From: Planctomycetota bacterium
GTDB taxonomy: Bacteria > Planctomycetota > Planctomycetia > Pirellulales > Pirellulaceae
NCBI GenBank assembly: GCA_026692905.1
Contig: JAPLNL010000102.1
Coordinates: 26,328 to 90,327 of the forward strand
Direction: 5' to 3'
Length of the DNA stretch: 64,000 bases
The notes under the pieces are model-generated. The model saw only the letters and a list, made by a program, of their open reading frames with translations, was not told the DNA's origin and did not search any database. This document shows, piece after piece, positions 49,071-59,337 of the stretch. Within the stretch, counting starts at the first letter, position 1. Each line of letters begins with the position of its first letter. The position numbers and the translations under genes were made by a program.

Positions 49071-50567
49071 TTACCAATTAGGCGTCCAGTCGATAGAATC
49101 GGTCCGGGTGGTTTTTAAGTAGTCCGATATCTTTGTGGCAATCTCTGGATACTGGTCAGCAACGTTCTTTGATTCTGCAATATCCATCGTTTGATCGTAA
49201 AGCACAATCGGTGTGTCGACAGCTCCCTTGCGAATTCCTTTCCAGCGTCCTTGATAGAGGGCCGCCTGCTTGAAGCCTCCTTCGTGAAACTCCCAATAGA
49301 GAAAATCATGCTGCCCCTGGGACGTTGGCTTACCCATTAATGTCGGTACCAAGCTGATGGAATCGAGTCCTGCGATAGCAGTCGCGCCCGAAAGCTCCGT
49401 TGCGGTTGCCATCCAATCGCCGAAGTAGGCGACATGATCGGTTTGTGTATTTGGCTCGATTCGATTTGGCCACCAAGCGATCATGGGGACACGAATGCCG
49501 CCATCGGTCAGACTCCGCTTGATGCCGGTGAATGGACCTGAGGGATTGAACCGCTTGAGATTGTGGTTGCTTTCATTATGCGGTCCGTTATCGCTCGTAA
49601 ACAGAACCAGTGTGTTCTCGGCCAAACCTAGCTCTCGCAGTGTCTTGAGCATACGTCCGACGTATCCATCGAGACGTGAAATCATCGCCGCCTGTCCTCT
49701 GTCCTGCTCTGGCCAGTCCTTGTCCGCATAAGGCCCAAAGTCTGGCACTTGTGCGCCATTCTTTAACTCTCGAGTACGTTCGTTGTTGGCGTGGGGGATG
49801 ACCATACTCCAATACAAATAGAACGGTCGGGATTGGTTTTCTTTTACCAATCGAACTGCTTCATCGGCAAACAGGTCATCTGCAAAGACTTTGGCCTCGG
49901 TCGCATAACCAGCACCGGTATCTCCAACCGGCGTCACGATGTTTGACAACGAGACCTTTTCTTCGTTTCGCCATAAGAAAGCGGGGAAGTGGTTGTGAGC
50001 GTGACTCTGATTGAGGTACCCAAAGAATTCATCGAATCCCTGTTTGCGAGGTAGGCCAGTATCTGCTTCACCCGCGTCGCCAAGCCCCCATTTGCCGACC
50101 AACGCGGTACGGTAGCCAGCTTGCTGCAGCACTTTCGCAACGGTGACATCATCGGGCCGCAATGCCTGTGCCCTTGGGTTTTGCTTGCCAGCATTGCCAC
50201 GCACTCGCGTATGACCATGGTGTAGCCCAGTCATCAATACACTGCGAGACGGTGCGCAAACAGTCGCGCCGGCATAGAAATGCGTAAATCGAAGTCCTTC
50301 GCGGGCCATCTGATCTAAGTTCGGAGTCGAAATGACTTTCTGGCCATAGCAGCCTAAGTCACCGTAACCCAAATCGTCCGCCATGATCCAAATCAAATTC
50401 GGCTTCGCCGGCGGATCGGTGGCTTGCAACTTGCTGGCGAAAACCATTACCAACAAAAGTGCGACAGCTTGGTAACACAAAACGGTGAGATCGGGCCCAG
50501 ACGCTATCTTTTGGCTTCGGCTATCGATCGGTTCGCGAAGCCCAAAATTTTTACTATATCGATTCAT
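49071..50567 (-). CDS. Arylsulfatase (N-acetylgalactosamine-6-sulfatase-like)
   Basis: 498 aa. The N-terminus is long before a hydrophobic stretch at residues 33-47 (AVALLLVMVFASKLQAT), so a start closer to that signal peptide is possible. NLIWIMADDLGYGDLGCYG binds the metal. CAPSRSVLMTG is the formylglycine motif. FTSDNGPHNES is the second metal motif. It forms a pair with the IDS-like sulfatase, separated by repeat R4. Confidence 0.93.
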   Translation of the reverse strand: MNRYSKNFGLREPIDSRSQKIASGPDLTVLCYQAVALLLVMVFASKLQATDPPAKPNLIWIMADDLGYGDLGCYGQKVISTPNLDQMAREGLRFTHFYAGATVCAPSRSVLMTGLHHGHTRVRGNAGKQNPRAQALRPDDVTVAKVLQQAGYRTALVGKWGLGDAGEADTGLPRKQGFDEFFGYLNQSHAHNHFPAFLWRNEEKVSLSNIVTPVGDTGAGYATEAKVFADDLFADEAVRLVKENQSRPFYLYWSMVIPHANNERTRELKNGAQVPDFGPYADKDWPEQDRGQAAMISRLDGYVGRMLKTLRELGLAENTLVLFTSDNGPHNESNHNLKRFNPSGPFTGIKRSLTDGGIRVPMIAWWPNRIEPNTQTDHVAYFGDWMATATELSGATAIAGLDSISLVPTLMGKPTSQGQHDFLYWEFHEGGFKQAALYQGRWKGIRKGAVDTPIVLYDQTMDIAESKNVADQYPEIATKISDYLKTTRTDSIDWTPNW

Positions 50568-51035
50568 TGGTAGTGGTTAACAAGAGGAGCGGCGGAATGA
50601 AAACGAAAGTAGCTGAATTCGTAAGAATTCAGAACCAACTGAATTCTCACGAATCCAGGTACGAATCGTGGTATTGCCCCTACCGATTGCGAGCAAGAAG
50701 AAAAAAGGAAGGTGGCGTCGCATTGCGATGATCTTGTTTTGGGAGAGGAGATAGCAAATTGAATGATTTGATAACCCGACGCGGAAAGGTTTTTTGATTT
50801 AATCTCGTTCAACGGTCAGCCTTTGCCGTACCTTTAACAGTGCCCAGTACGCTACGGCTGACTGTGAAACAGAACCCAACTGCAAAAGTACTAAACAGAG
50901 CCCAAATCGGATACTTTCGAATTTGACCAAAGGAACTTGCTCATCGCAACCAAAATTGCCGCCAACCTTTCAAGAATTCGGCACAATTGATAGGCGGTCT
51001 ACACGATATCGGATGTCTTTGTTAGACTCACATGC
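50568..51035. repeat. Intergenic region with R6 and R3 repeats
   Basis: R6 at 50609-50664 (GTAGCTGAATTCGTAAGAAT ... CTGAATTCTCACGAATCC; second copy 59204-59270). A complete R3 at 50807-50870 has both arms. It must also carry the promoters of the divergent sulfatase and caspase-fold genes. Confidence 0.7.
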
Positions 51036-52520
51036 ATGAGACCTAGAACCTATGTTTTCGCCGTTGCCATCGAGGATTATCAGGACGCCTCTTTCCCCGA
51101 TCCCCTCTACGCCGAGCAAGATGCGCAGGGGTTTGTTAACGCTTGGAAGGAACGAGGGGCTGCACCTGATGATTGCGAGATCCTGCTGAGCGATCAAGCA
51201 ACTCTTGAGGCGATTCGAACGGGACTGCATGAAACAGTCAAGGCGCTGCAGCCCGACGATCGGCTGATCGTTTACTATGCTGGACACAGCGCAGACGTTG
51301 CAGGCCTTGGCATCTTGACTGCGTATGATACGCGAGCGAATGCTGTTGAGAAGACTGCCCTGTCGATGAGTGCTTTTTTGGACGAAATTCGACAGAGCCA
51401 AAGCGATAATGTCATTCTCTTTTTTGATTTGCGTTTTAGCGACGCGCCTATTTTTTCTGACCCGAGCGTTTCCGAGACTGGGGTTTCAGGCGAGGAACTG
51501 AAAGTCTTTTGCAAAGAGTCGGCGCATCGTTTTGCGTTTGTCTCCAGCAAACCAAAAGAACTCTCGCGTCCTAGTCGGACACTCGATCACGGAATTTGGT
51601 GCCACTGTGTTATTCAAGGGATCACGGGGGCGGCAAAAGAGGCTATCGGCAAGGATCAACAGGTGACGACCGCTTCGCTGCAAAGTTATCTCCTGGCGGA
51701 AGTGCCTCGTCTGCTCCGAGTCACGGTGGCTGGTGCGATCAAGCAAACGCCGGTCATGTTTGGCAGCAAGACCAAGGCTGCCATTCTGGTCGATTTGGCT
51801 GAGCAGTTGCAATCCAAGCAACTCTCTGTTGTGGGCTCCTCGAACCCGATCAAGGACTCGTGCTTGACCGGTGAGTTTCGCGGGCGCGTTCGGGATTTAA
51901 AAGGCTACAGCAAACCGAAAACTTCCCTGGCAACTCATAACGACTGGGAACGCGACTTCGTCGAAAAAGCCGGATCGAGCGAAGTCACATCGTTGGCCAC
52001 TGAGATTTTCGAACAACTGCGGGAGTGCTTTCGTTACAAGCGAAAAGACTTGAGCTTTACCAGTATCGCATCCACTGCATCCATCAAGGGCCCCGATTTT
52101 GATGTCAACATCTCACTGTCGCAAGATCCCGACGATGCCGAACGATACTTGCTGACGACCGAAGTGCGATCGTTCCGAAACCCCGCCATCATAGACGATC
52201 CCAACTTCCTCGCGATCTTTACGAAATACTGCAAGCGTATCGTCTTCGAATTGGAAGCCAACTTAGACCTGGAATCCAAGATTGACGACATCGAAGAAAT
52301 CGATACCTTGGCCGCAAACTTGGACTATGACCCGGAATGCACAGAGTTCACACTCCGTCTCCCCGAGCCTGGAATCATTATTCACGCTGCTGGCAACCAA
52401 ATGGTCTTTACCTTGGACTCGCAAGGTGACTTGAAGCTGCTTTTGGGGAACACCCAAAAGGCCTTCACGCAACTTGCCGGGAATAGTATCAATCTGGGCG
52501 TTCGTCCCGTTAAAGAGTAA
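51036..52520 (+). CDS. Caspase-fold (peptidase C14-like) protein lacking the catalytic Cys
   Basis: 494 aa. Residues 5-235 have the caspase/metacaspase layout: YVFAVAIEDYQD, DAQGFVNAWKERG, and the catalytic-His strand LIVYYAGHSAD (His84). The usual DxCxSG block is replaced by FFDLRFSD (131-136), with Arg133 where the nucleophilic Cys should be. So it is likely a pseudoenzyme or uses another residue. Residues 250-494 have no recognised domain, look mostly beta, and may bind a partner. A membrane protein is encoded convergently. Confidence 0.75.
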   Translation: MRPRTYVFAVAIEDYQDASFPDPLYAEQDAQGFVNAWKERGAAPDDCEILLSDQATLEAIRTGLHETVKALQPDDRLIVYYAGHSADVAGLGILTAYDTRANAVEKTALSMSAFLDEIRQSQSDNVILFFDLRFSDAPIFSDPSVSETGVSGEELKVFCKESAHRFAFVSSKPKELSRPSRTLDHGIWCHCVIQGITGAAKEAIGKDQQVTTASLQSYLLAEVPRLLRVTVAGAIKQTPVMFGSKTKAAILVDLAEQLQSKQLSVVGSSNPIKDSCLTGEFRGRVRDLKGYSKPKTSLATHNDWERDFVEKAGSSEVTSLATEIFEQLRECFRYKRKDLSFTSIASTASIKGPDFDVNISLSQDPDDAERYLLTTEVRSFRNPAIIDDPNFLAIFTKYCKRIVFELEANLDLESKIDDIEEIDTLAANLDYDPECTEFTLRLPEPGIIIHAAGNQMVFTLDSQGDLKLLLGNTQKAFTQLAGNSINLGVRPVKE

Positions 52521-52542
52521 GGTAGTTAAATGCAGAGCGGAA

Positions 52543-52600
52543 GTCACTCTCGGCAAGAGTGACCCACCCATCAACGTGGGGCGCATCTGCCGGATGCGAC
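52543..52600. repeat. Repeats R7 and R10
   Basis: TCACTCTCGGCAAGAGTGAC (R7; also 63709-63734) and GCGCATCTGCCGGATGCGAC (R10; inverse at 59171-59189). Both are hairpins and lie between convergent genes, so they may act as terminators. Confidence 0.7.
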
Positions 52601-52602
52601 CA

Positions 52603-53733
52603 TTAGCCCGCGCGCAGCCTCGCCTTCATTCTCCTAGCCGCACCTACCGCAGCCAACCAAGCCTCATGGTTCTGGAATCCTTCACGGTGAAATCGGAACT
52701 CCATCCCACGAGCGTAAAACTCGATCACAGAAAATTCAACGCGCACCCGAGTGATGAACCTTACGGGCATTTGAATCCACATGAGTCCGTCAGACCAAAA
52801 AACGGTATCGTCGGTAAACCAATTGACGGACGTTTTGGTTTCTTCTTTTGCAATAGCAAGATAGCCACGATGCTCATTCGCAAACTGCCGCTTGGTGTGC
52901 CAGGTCCAAAACGATACGCGGAAAACCTTGGAAACGAGAACGAGAAGTGGGATCGAAACGATTTGCCACAAGATTGGACTGTCCACTAACACAAAATTCC
53001 AAAACAAAACCGTCACGATAATTGCACCGAGCCAAGATAGCCCAGCCCCGGACCAATTCCATCTGCAGCCCCGCAAACGCATATCCAAAAAGCTGAGACG
53101 GTCAATCAAAAGCGTGCAGATATGCGATTTTTCGGGCGGCGGATTCAAATGCAAAAAACCAGGCTGCTTGAGCTCAAGCGTGTCCAAAACACGATGCCAA
53201 TCTTCCTCGAAAAAGCAAATCGACGGAACGATCGCAAACGGTTTCCGATTGGCCCGCATCACATAGCCGCTCTTGTTGACATGCCGAATCAGATCATGGC
53301 TCACCAACTGAATTCCGACATCCCTATGCCATATTGTTGTGAAGGCAGAAGAAAACGTTCCGTGAACTTTACCGAGCAGCCAGGGGCGATAACGAATCAG
53401 ACTTCGAACCCTCGGCTCAACCACGACACCCGCGTAAACCACGAGCAAAACTGCCGTGATGATCCCAATTGAGAAGATTGCAGCAACGACCGTAAGGCCA
53501 TAGGCTTGGTGCAACAATCCAGCGCACAAAGAGATAGAGATGATATAAAAACAGAGGGCAGCAAACATTTGCCCTGTTGCTATTGCGAATGTCTTAGCCA
53601 AGTCAGCGTAAGTGACTTCACCGCTAAAAGTGACTTGAGCGATTGGCGATGCAGGATCGTCTGATTTGAGTTTCGTTACCGCAGGCGCTGCGTAAGGATT
53701 GAGTTCATCGCGATTTGATAGTGACGAATCCAC
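52603..53733 (-). CDS. Membrane protein with N-terminal NPYAAP motif
   Basis: 376 aa from GTG 53733, with GGAGGGAG 6 bp upstream; the frame beyond it is only repeat R1. DELNPYAAP near residue 10 is the NPYxSP-type motif common at the N-termini of planctomycete proteins. Two helix pairs (about 53-78 and 82-110; 252-275 and 280-300) flank a soluble domain that looks like YcxB-type folds (WHRDVGIQLVSHDLIRH). A second such domain follows the last helix (VEFSVIEFYARGMEFRFHREGF). Function unknown. Confidence 0.75.
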   Translation of the reverse strand: MDSSLSNRDELNPYAAPAVTKLKSDDPASPIAQVTFSGEVTYADLAKTFAIATGQMFAALCFYIISISLCAGLLHQAYGLTVVAAIFSIGIITAVLLVVYAGVVVEPRVRSLIRYRPWLLGKVHGTFSSAFTTIWHRDVGIQLVSHDLIRHVNKSGYVMRANRKPFAIVPSICFFEEDWHRVLDTLELKQPGFLHLNPPPEKSHICTLLIDRLSFLDMRLRGCRWNWSGAGLSWLGAIIVTVLFWNFVLVDSPILWQIVSIPLLVLVSKVFRVSFWTWHTKRQFANEHRGYLAIAKEETKTSVNWFTDDTVFWSDGLMWIQMPVRFITRVRVEFSVIEFYARGMEFRFHREGFQNHEAWLAAVGAARRMKARLRAG

Positions 53734-53773
53734 TCTTCGCTCCCTCCGGCCCCCTCTCTCCGAACCGCATTTT

Positions 53774-53842
53774 GTAGCGAAACTCGTCAAGAGTTTCGGT
53801 CGTTTAGGCGATGCAACCGAAAGTCTTGAAAACTTTCGCTAC
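53774..53842. repeat. Repeat R1, copy 3
   Basis: GTAGCGAAACTCGTCAAGAG and GTCTTGAAAACTTTCGCTAC as inverted arms, between the NPYAAP gene and fumC. Confidence 0.85.
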
Positions 53843-53871
53843 GAGGGGGAGTAATGAACTGAATTTATTGA

Positions 53872-55308
53872 TCAAGCCTGTGGTTCGGTCATGGTAAACG
53901 GATCGAGTGCGGCATCGAGCGTTTCTTTTGGCAATACGCTCTGCTCAACACACAGTTCTCGAATCGTTTTGCCCGACGCAAACGCCTCTTTTGTAAGTTT
54001 TGCCGCCTTCTCATATCCGATGAAGGGATTAAGACTCGTCACCATCGAAAGGCTCTGCTCCACAGCCGCTTCGCAGGCTTCTGGATTGGCTTCTAGCCCA
54101 TCCATGCAGAATTCGATAAAGGCACCGATGCCATTCGATAACAACGCAACGCTTTCCAACATCGCGTCCCCCATGACCGGCATCATGATGTTCAATTGGA
54201 AATTACCACCCGAGGCGCCGCACAACGTCATGGTCGTATCATTTCCCATCACTCGCGCGGTCAACTGCATCATGCTTTCGCACATCACGGGATTGACCTT
54301 GCCCGGCATGATCGAGGAGCCAGGTTGACGATCGGGCAAGATCACTTCGTAGAAACCGCACCGCGGCCCCGAACCCAGCCAACGGATGTTGTTCGCAACA
54401 TTAAACAAGGTCATTGCAATCGACTTGATCTGTCCGTGCGATTCGACCAAACCATCGCGCTGCGCGTTCGCCTCAAAATGGTCCTCTGCCTCTACGAATG
54501 GGATTCCTGTCTGAATGGCTAAGTTCTCAGCGACTCGGCGACCGAATTCGGGATGGGTGTTGATCCCGCTTCCCACAGCAGTACCACCGACGGGCAACTC
54601 CAACACTGCCTTCATGGCGACTTTGGCTCGTTCGATTGAAAGCTCGATTTGACGCGCGAAGCCACCGAATTCTTGGCCTAGTCGCAGGGGTGTCGCGTCC
54701 ATTAAGTGCGTGCGTCCAATCTTGATGATCTTGTCCCACTTCAAGGCTTTCTCTCGCATCACACGATGAAGTCGTTCCAATTGTGGAATGAGACTGCTGT
54801 GGATCTCACACGCGGTCGCAACGTGGATGGCGGTTGGGAACGTATCGTTTGTGCTCTGCCCCATGTTGACGTGATCGTTTGGATGGATCGGCTTGCTCTT
54901 GGCAAATCGATCGCCACCGATGATTTCGATGGCGCGGTTCGAAATCACTTCGTTGATGTTCATGTTGCTCGATGTGCCCGAGCCGGTCTGGAAAACATCG
55001 ATTGGGAATTCGCCGTCCATCTTGCCATCGATGACTTCTTGGCAAGCTGCGACCATCGCTTTGACTTGTTCGTGACTCAACGTGTTCTTACCCGAGCCAG
55101 TGAGTTTGCCGAGATCGTTGTTGGCAATCGCGCACGCCAATTTGACTCGTCCCATGCCGCGAATCAGGGCGGTTGGCAATCGCCAACCTGAGATCGGGAA
55201 GTTCTCAACGGCCCTCTGAGTTTGGGAGCTGTAGTAAGCATTGACGGGCACTTGAACTTCGCCCATGGAGTCAACTTCAATACGGTACGTTTCTGATTTG
55301 TTGGTCAT
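53872..55308 (-). CDS. fumC: Fumarate hydratase class II
   Basis: Hydrates fumarate to malate in the TCA cycle. 478 aa, iron-independent class. The signature GSSIMPGKVNPVM is present (residues about 326-338), with SGTSSNMNINEVI, HPNDHVNMGQSTND and GRTHLMDATPLRLGQE, which contribute active-site residues. It stands alone, not with the sdh genes. The start ATG 55308 lies in a clean N-terminus. Confidence 0.96.
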   Translation of the reverse strand: MTNKSETYRIEVDSMGEVQVPVNAYYSSQTQRAVENFPISGWRLPTALIRGMGRVKLACAIANNDLGKLTGSGKNTLSHEQVKAMVAACQEVIDGKMDGEFPIDVFQTGSGTSSNMNINEVISNRAIEIIGGDRFAKSKPIHPNDHVNMGQSTNDTFPTAIHVATACEIHSSLIPQLERLHRVMREKALKWDKIIKIGRTHLMDATPLRLGQEFGGFARQIELSIERAKVAMKAVLELPVGGTAVGSGINTHPEFGRRVAENLAIQTGIPFVEAEDHFEANAQRDGLVESHGQIKSIAMTLFNVANNIRWLGSGPRCGFYEVILPDRQPGSSIMPGKVNPVMCESMMQLTARVMGNDTTMTLCGASGGNFQLNIMMPVMGDAMLESVALLSNGIGAFIEFCMDGLEANPEACEAAVEQSLSMVTSLNPFIGYEKAAKLTKEAFASGKTIRELCVEQSVLPKETLDAALDPFTMTEPQA

Positions 55309-55323
55309 GATTTTGAGTTGGTA

Positions 55324-55399
55324 AATGGGAGATGATTTGGCTAATGGGAGAGGATTTGGCTAATGGGAGATGATTTGGCTTATGGGAGATGATTTGGCT
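55324..55399. repeat. Four tandem 19-bp units upstream of fumC
   Basis: Unit WATGGGAGATGATTTGGCT four times with one internal change, plus a partial fifth; it begins 16 bp before the fumC start. Confidence 0.9.
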
Positions 55400-55421
55400 T
55401 ATGGGAATTCTTTTACTGAAG

Positions 55422-55538
55422 ACACCCTCCCTCCGGGAGGGTCGGCCAACGGCCGGGGAGGGTGAAGCGCCAGGGGTAATTGTACAATTCAGTGCACCCT
55501 CCCCTCGCTTCGCTCGACCCTCCCAGAGGGAGGGTGAC
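55422..55538. repeat. CCCTCC/GGAGGG inverted repeats
   Basis: ACCCTCCCTCCGGGAGGGT and CGACCCTCCCAGAGGGAGGG, each a hairpin, spaced about 75 bp apart with TAATTGTACAATT between them. They lie between ileS and fumC on the minus strand. Confidence 0.7.
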
Positions 55539-55588
55539 TCTTGGGTGTAGGACAATTGTTCGACACTCGTTGTGATAACCGTTTTACA

Positions 55589-58500
55589 CTAGTCCTTGAC
55601 GACTTTCAGGCCGAGTTGGACAGAAAATTCGGCTAGCTCGACCGCTTCAAGCTCTACTCCGACTGCCGATGTGTCCATGGTAAGTCGCACGGCTAGCGTT
55701 TCTGCGCAGATGTGGTTGCGGTTCTCTTGGATCGCGTCCTGGATGAGAGTTTCCGGGCTTTGCAACACCACCTCGATCCGATCTGCGAAATCGCATTGGC
55801 GTTTTTTTCGCATGTCCTGAATCAGTCGAATCGCATCGTTGGCAATTCCATCTCGGATCAACTCGTCTGTCAATTCGGTATTGAGCGCGACCACGCAGTT
55901 CTTGCCCTGCGATGCGGCCCAGCCCGCTTTGGCATTCATCCGAACTTGAATGTCCTCGTTGTCCAGCTCGATAGTCTTGTCATCGATGGATAACGTGATC
56001 TTTCCGCGTAAGGTCATTTGCTCAAGCAACTGAGCGCCGGAAGCTGTCACAAGGGCTTGCTTGAGCTTGGGCAAAAGTGGCCCGACCCGAGGTCCTAGTT
56101 TTCGAAAGTTAGGTTGCACGGAGTATTCCACAAATGGACTGGCCCCGCTGGCGTAGTGGATCTCTTTCACGTTGATCTCGGCTCGCACGATGTCGTCGTG
56201 CTTCTTGAGCCATTCGATATGCGATTCGTCGGCCAAGGTGACTTCGACACGGCTGAGTGTTTGACGGACTTTCAACTTCGCGTCCATTCTAGCGGAGCGG
56301 CCTAGCGACGCGATTTCACGGAGTAGGTTCATCCGCAGATTGAGCAATGGATCGGTTGAGGCAAAATCTCCGCTTGGGAAATCGCAAAGGTGAACGCTTT
56401 CGCGAACTCCGCTTAAGTCTCCCTTGAGATGTCGCCATAGGACTTCTGCAACAAATGGGGTAAACGGGGCAATGAGCTTCGAGATGACGACTAGGCTTTC
56501 GTAGAGAGTCCAGTACGCATCCAGTTTTTCCGGTGCCTGCTTGTCCGCAGCCCAATAACGGGATCGGCTGCGACGAACGTACCAGTTGCTGAGGGCGTCC
56601 ACCAAACTGTTGAGCGTTTGGCAAGCGCCATAACTATCGTATTTGTCCATGCGTTCGACGACGTCTTTGCATGCAGCTGCCAGTTCGCTCATCATCCAGC
56701 GATCGAGCTCACTGCGCTGCTCAATCGGTCGATACGTCGGCGACTTCGCAAACTCAGACGAATTCATTTGGTCCAAAGATTCCACGATGTCGGCTGGCCC
56801 TTGGAAGCCATCGATCTCAGCATAAATCGTGAAGAAGCTGAAGACGTTCCAAAGTCGCAAGATAAACTCAGGGATACTGTCCTTGATCGCCCGCTCGCTA
56901 TAAAGGATCGAATTCCATGGCGGCTGATTGGCGAACAAATACCATCGGAGCGCGTCTGCACCGTATTTGTCGAAAATCTCTTGAGGGCTTCGATAGTTGC
57001 GAAGCGACTTCGACATCTTGCCATTTTTGACAACAAACTCGCTCCCAAGTGCCTCGCGAGCTTCTTCTTCGGTGAGGAAGCGTTGCTTTCCGTCCTTGCT
57101 CTCGTACCATTCGGCCATCATCAGCCCGAGCACAATGCAATTCTTGAACGGATGTGGATAAGCGACTTCTTCTTTGCTGAAGAGCATCGTGCTGATCGCA
57201 AGTTGGCTGTAGAACCAACCACGCGTTTGATCGAGGGCTTCGCTGATGAAATCGGCTGGGAACTGGTCTTTGAACGACGCAGCATTCTTGTGCGGATAGC
57301 CCCATTGGGCGAACGGCATCGCACCGCTGTCGTACCAGCAATCGATCACTTCGGTGACGCGCCGCATCTTGGCACCAGCTTCGAATGGTGAATCGTAAAG
57401 AATGGCATCGATGTACGGCTTGTGAACTCGTAAGTCATCGACCAAATCAGGATACTTTGCCTTGGCTTCGAGCCAAACTTCGGTGCCGGTGATACCTTGT
57501 TTGGCGAGCAATTCATCATAGCTACCGATGGCTTCCATCTGGCCGGTTGACTCGCAAACCCAGATTGGGAGCGGCGTTCCCCAATAGCGTTCACGCGACA
57601 AAGCCCAATCGACATTCGACTCGAGGAAATTGCCAAAGCGGCCTGGACCGATATGCTCGGGCAGCCAACCGATCTGCTTGTTGTTCTCAAGCATCGCGTC
57701 CCGGAACTTGGTGGTTCGGATGAACCAGCTTTCTCTGGGGTATTGGATGAGTGGGTCTTCGCTTGCTCGCCAGCAGAATGGATAATCGTGCAAGTATTGT
57801 TCTTGATGCCAAAGCTTGCCCTCGTCACGCAATCGTCGCGTGATGGGTTTGTCCGCATCTTTCACCCAAACTCCTTCGTAGTCCGGAGCCTCGGCAGTGA
57901 AGCGACCGTTGGGTGCGACAGCGCACAGCAGCGGCAGTTGCACTGGCGTCTTGAAACGTGCTTTTTCAGCAACCAGCACTTCGTAATCCGCTTCACCGAA
58001 CGGAGGCGCCATGTGAACAAGCCCGGTTCCGGAATCGATCGTGACGAAGCTGGCTTCCACCACTCGCCACGAGGGGCGGCATTGTCCGCCCTCTTTGAGC
58101 TCCGCCAACTCTTTCGATTGCTGATCGTAATAGTAGGGGAACGGAGGGACATACTTGAGATCGAGCAGTTCGGCCCCTTTAACCGTCTTTTGAACCGTCA
58201 ACGTTCGCTTGGTCTTGTCAGCCAACGAAGCGACCAACGCGGCGGCAACGACAATCGTTTCGCCCGTTTCGCTATCGGTGCAGTAAGCGTAGTCGAGCTT
58301 AGAATTGACGGCTGCAAACTGGTTGCTTGGTAAAGTCCATGGCGTTGTGGTCCAAACAACGAGCGAAGTATTCTCAACCCCTTCGAGTGGGAAGCGGACG
58401 TAGACGCTTGGGTCGGCCACTTCGCGATAGCCCTGGCCCACTTCGCCAGAGCTCAGAGCGGTACCACCTTGGGCCCACCACCACACGATCTTGTGGCCAC

Positions 58501-59020
58501 GATACAGGAGACCGCGATCGAAGAAATTTTTCAGCGACCACCATACGCTTTCGATGTAGCTTTGATGGTAAGTGACATACGCTTGAGAGATATCGATCCA
58601 GAAGCCGAGGCGTTCGGTCATGCGTTCCCACTCTTGCATGTAACGCCATACGCTTTGTTGGCAGCGTTGGATAAATGCTTCGATACCGAAGGCTTCGATT
58701 TCTTCTTTGCTATGGATGCCGAGTTCTTTGCATACTTCGACTTCTACGGGCAAGCCGTGCGTGTCCCAGCCTGCTTTGCGTTCGCAGCGGTAGCCGCGCA
58801 TGGTACGGTAGCGAGGGAATAGGTCCTTGATCGCACGAGTTAAGCAATGGCCGGGGTGGGGCATGCCGTTGGCGGTTGGAGGGCCTTCGAAGAATACGAA
58901 AGCAGGAGCATCTTTTCTGAGCTCGAGCGACTTTTCGTAGATGCGATTTTGTTTCCAAAAAGCGAGGGTTTCGTCTTCGAGTTTTGGAAACTTGATGTCG
59001 GTCTTAACAGCTTGGAACAT
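55589..59020 (-). CDS. ileS: Isoleucyl-tRNA synthetase (eukaryote-like type)
   Basis: Charges tRNA-Ile. 1143 aa from ATG 59020, where [16 protein letters not shown] matches the usual start; 52 further upstream codons are open but do not fit. The HIGH motif is HPGH (residues 55-58) after GPPTANGMP; the KMSKS motif is KMSKSLRNY. The long length and these forms fit the second bacterial IleS type, related to eukaryotic enzymes and often mupirocin-tolerant. An editing (CP1) domain is present between the motifs ([10 protein letters not shown]). Confidence 0.95.
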   Translation of the reverse strand: MFQAVKTDIKFPKLEDETLAFWKQNRIYEKSLELRKDAPAFVFFEGPPTANGMPHPGHCLTRAIKDLFPRYRTMRGYRCERKAGWDTHGLPVEVEVCKELGIHSKEEIEAFGIEAFIQRCQQSVWRYMQEWERMTERLGFWIDISQAYVTYHQSYIESVWWSLKNFFDRGLLYRGHKIVWWWAQGGTALSSGEVGQGYREVADPSVYVRFPLEGVENTSLVVWTTTPWTLPSNQFAAVNSKLDYAYCTDSETGETIVVAAALVASLADKTKRTLTVQKTVKGAELLDLKYVPPFPYYYDQQSKELAELKEGGQCRPSWRVVEASFVTIDSGTGLVHMAPPFGEADYEVLVAEKARFKTPVQLPLLCAVAPNGRFTAEAPDYEGVWVKDADKPITRRLRDEGKLWHQEQYLHDYPFCWRASEDPLIQYPRESWFIRTTKFRDAMLENNKQIGWLPEHIGPGRFGNFLESNVDWALSRERYWGTPLPIWVCESTGQMEAIGSYDELLAKQGITGTEVWLEAKAKYPDLVDDLRVHKPYIDAILYDSPFEAGAKMRRVTEVIDCWYDSGAMPFAQWGYPHKNAASFKDQFPADFISEALDQTRGWFYSQLAISTMLFSKEEVAYPHPFKNCIVLGLMMAEWYESKDGKQRFLTEEEAREALGSEFVVKNGKMSKSLRNYRSPQEIFDKYGADALRWYLFANQPPWNSILYSERAIKDSIPEFILRLWNVFSFFTIYAEIDGFQGPADIVESLDQMNSSEFAKSPTYRPIEQRSELDRWMMSELAAACKDVVERMDKYDSYGACQTLNSLVDALSNWYVRRSRSRYWAADKQAPEKLDAYWTLYESLVVISKLIAPFTPFVAEVLWRHLKGDLSGVRESVHLCDFPSGDFASTDPLLNLRMNLLREIASLGRSARMDAKLKVRQTLSRVEVTLADESHIEWLKKHDDIVRAEINVKEIHYASGASPFVEYSVQPNFRKLGPRVGPLLPKLKQALVTASGAQLLEQMTLRGKITLSIDDKTIELDNEDIQVRMNAKAGWAASQGKNCVVALNTELTDELIRDGIANDAIRLIQDMRKKRQCDFADRIEVVLQSPETLIQDAIQENRNHICAETLAVRLTMDTSAVGVELEAVELAEFSVQLGLKVVKD

Positions 59021-59337
59021 GACCTGAAATCGGTAGGGCGGATGAAGAAAGAGATCGGCACAACGCGGATCCGATACCCGCGCAGGAGCGATTGCGTCGC
59101 TCATGACGCAAATCATAGACTTTTCGTGCCGTTTCGGGTATCGCCGAATTGAGATTGAGTGATCATCAAATCGCATCCGGCAGATGCGACTCTGAAAGCG
59201 AATGTAGCTGAATTCGTAAGGATTCAGCTACGAAACGTTTCGAACTGAATTCTCACGAATTCAGCTGCGAGTCAGTGTTTCTTTTAACCCAGGCCTCCCG
59301 GCTTGGCAATGTAAACAAACGGGGCTTTCTCGCAAAA
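59021..59337. repeat. Spacer with R10 and R6
   Basis: TCGCATCCGGCAGATGCGA (59171-59189) is followed by R6 at 59204-59270. No gene was recognised. Confidence 0.65.

Noticed and set aside
53734..53790. Upstream TTG start for the NPYAAP membrane protein
   Set aside because: That part is repeat R1; GTG 53733 has a strong ribosome site.
56618..57391. 257-aa plus-strand frame opposite ileS
   Set aside because: Antisense shadow of ileS.
59021..59176. N-terminal extension of IleS
   Set aside because: The frame is open, but residues do not match the family; the usual start motif begins at 59020.
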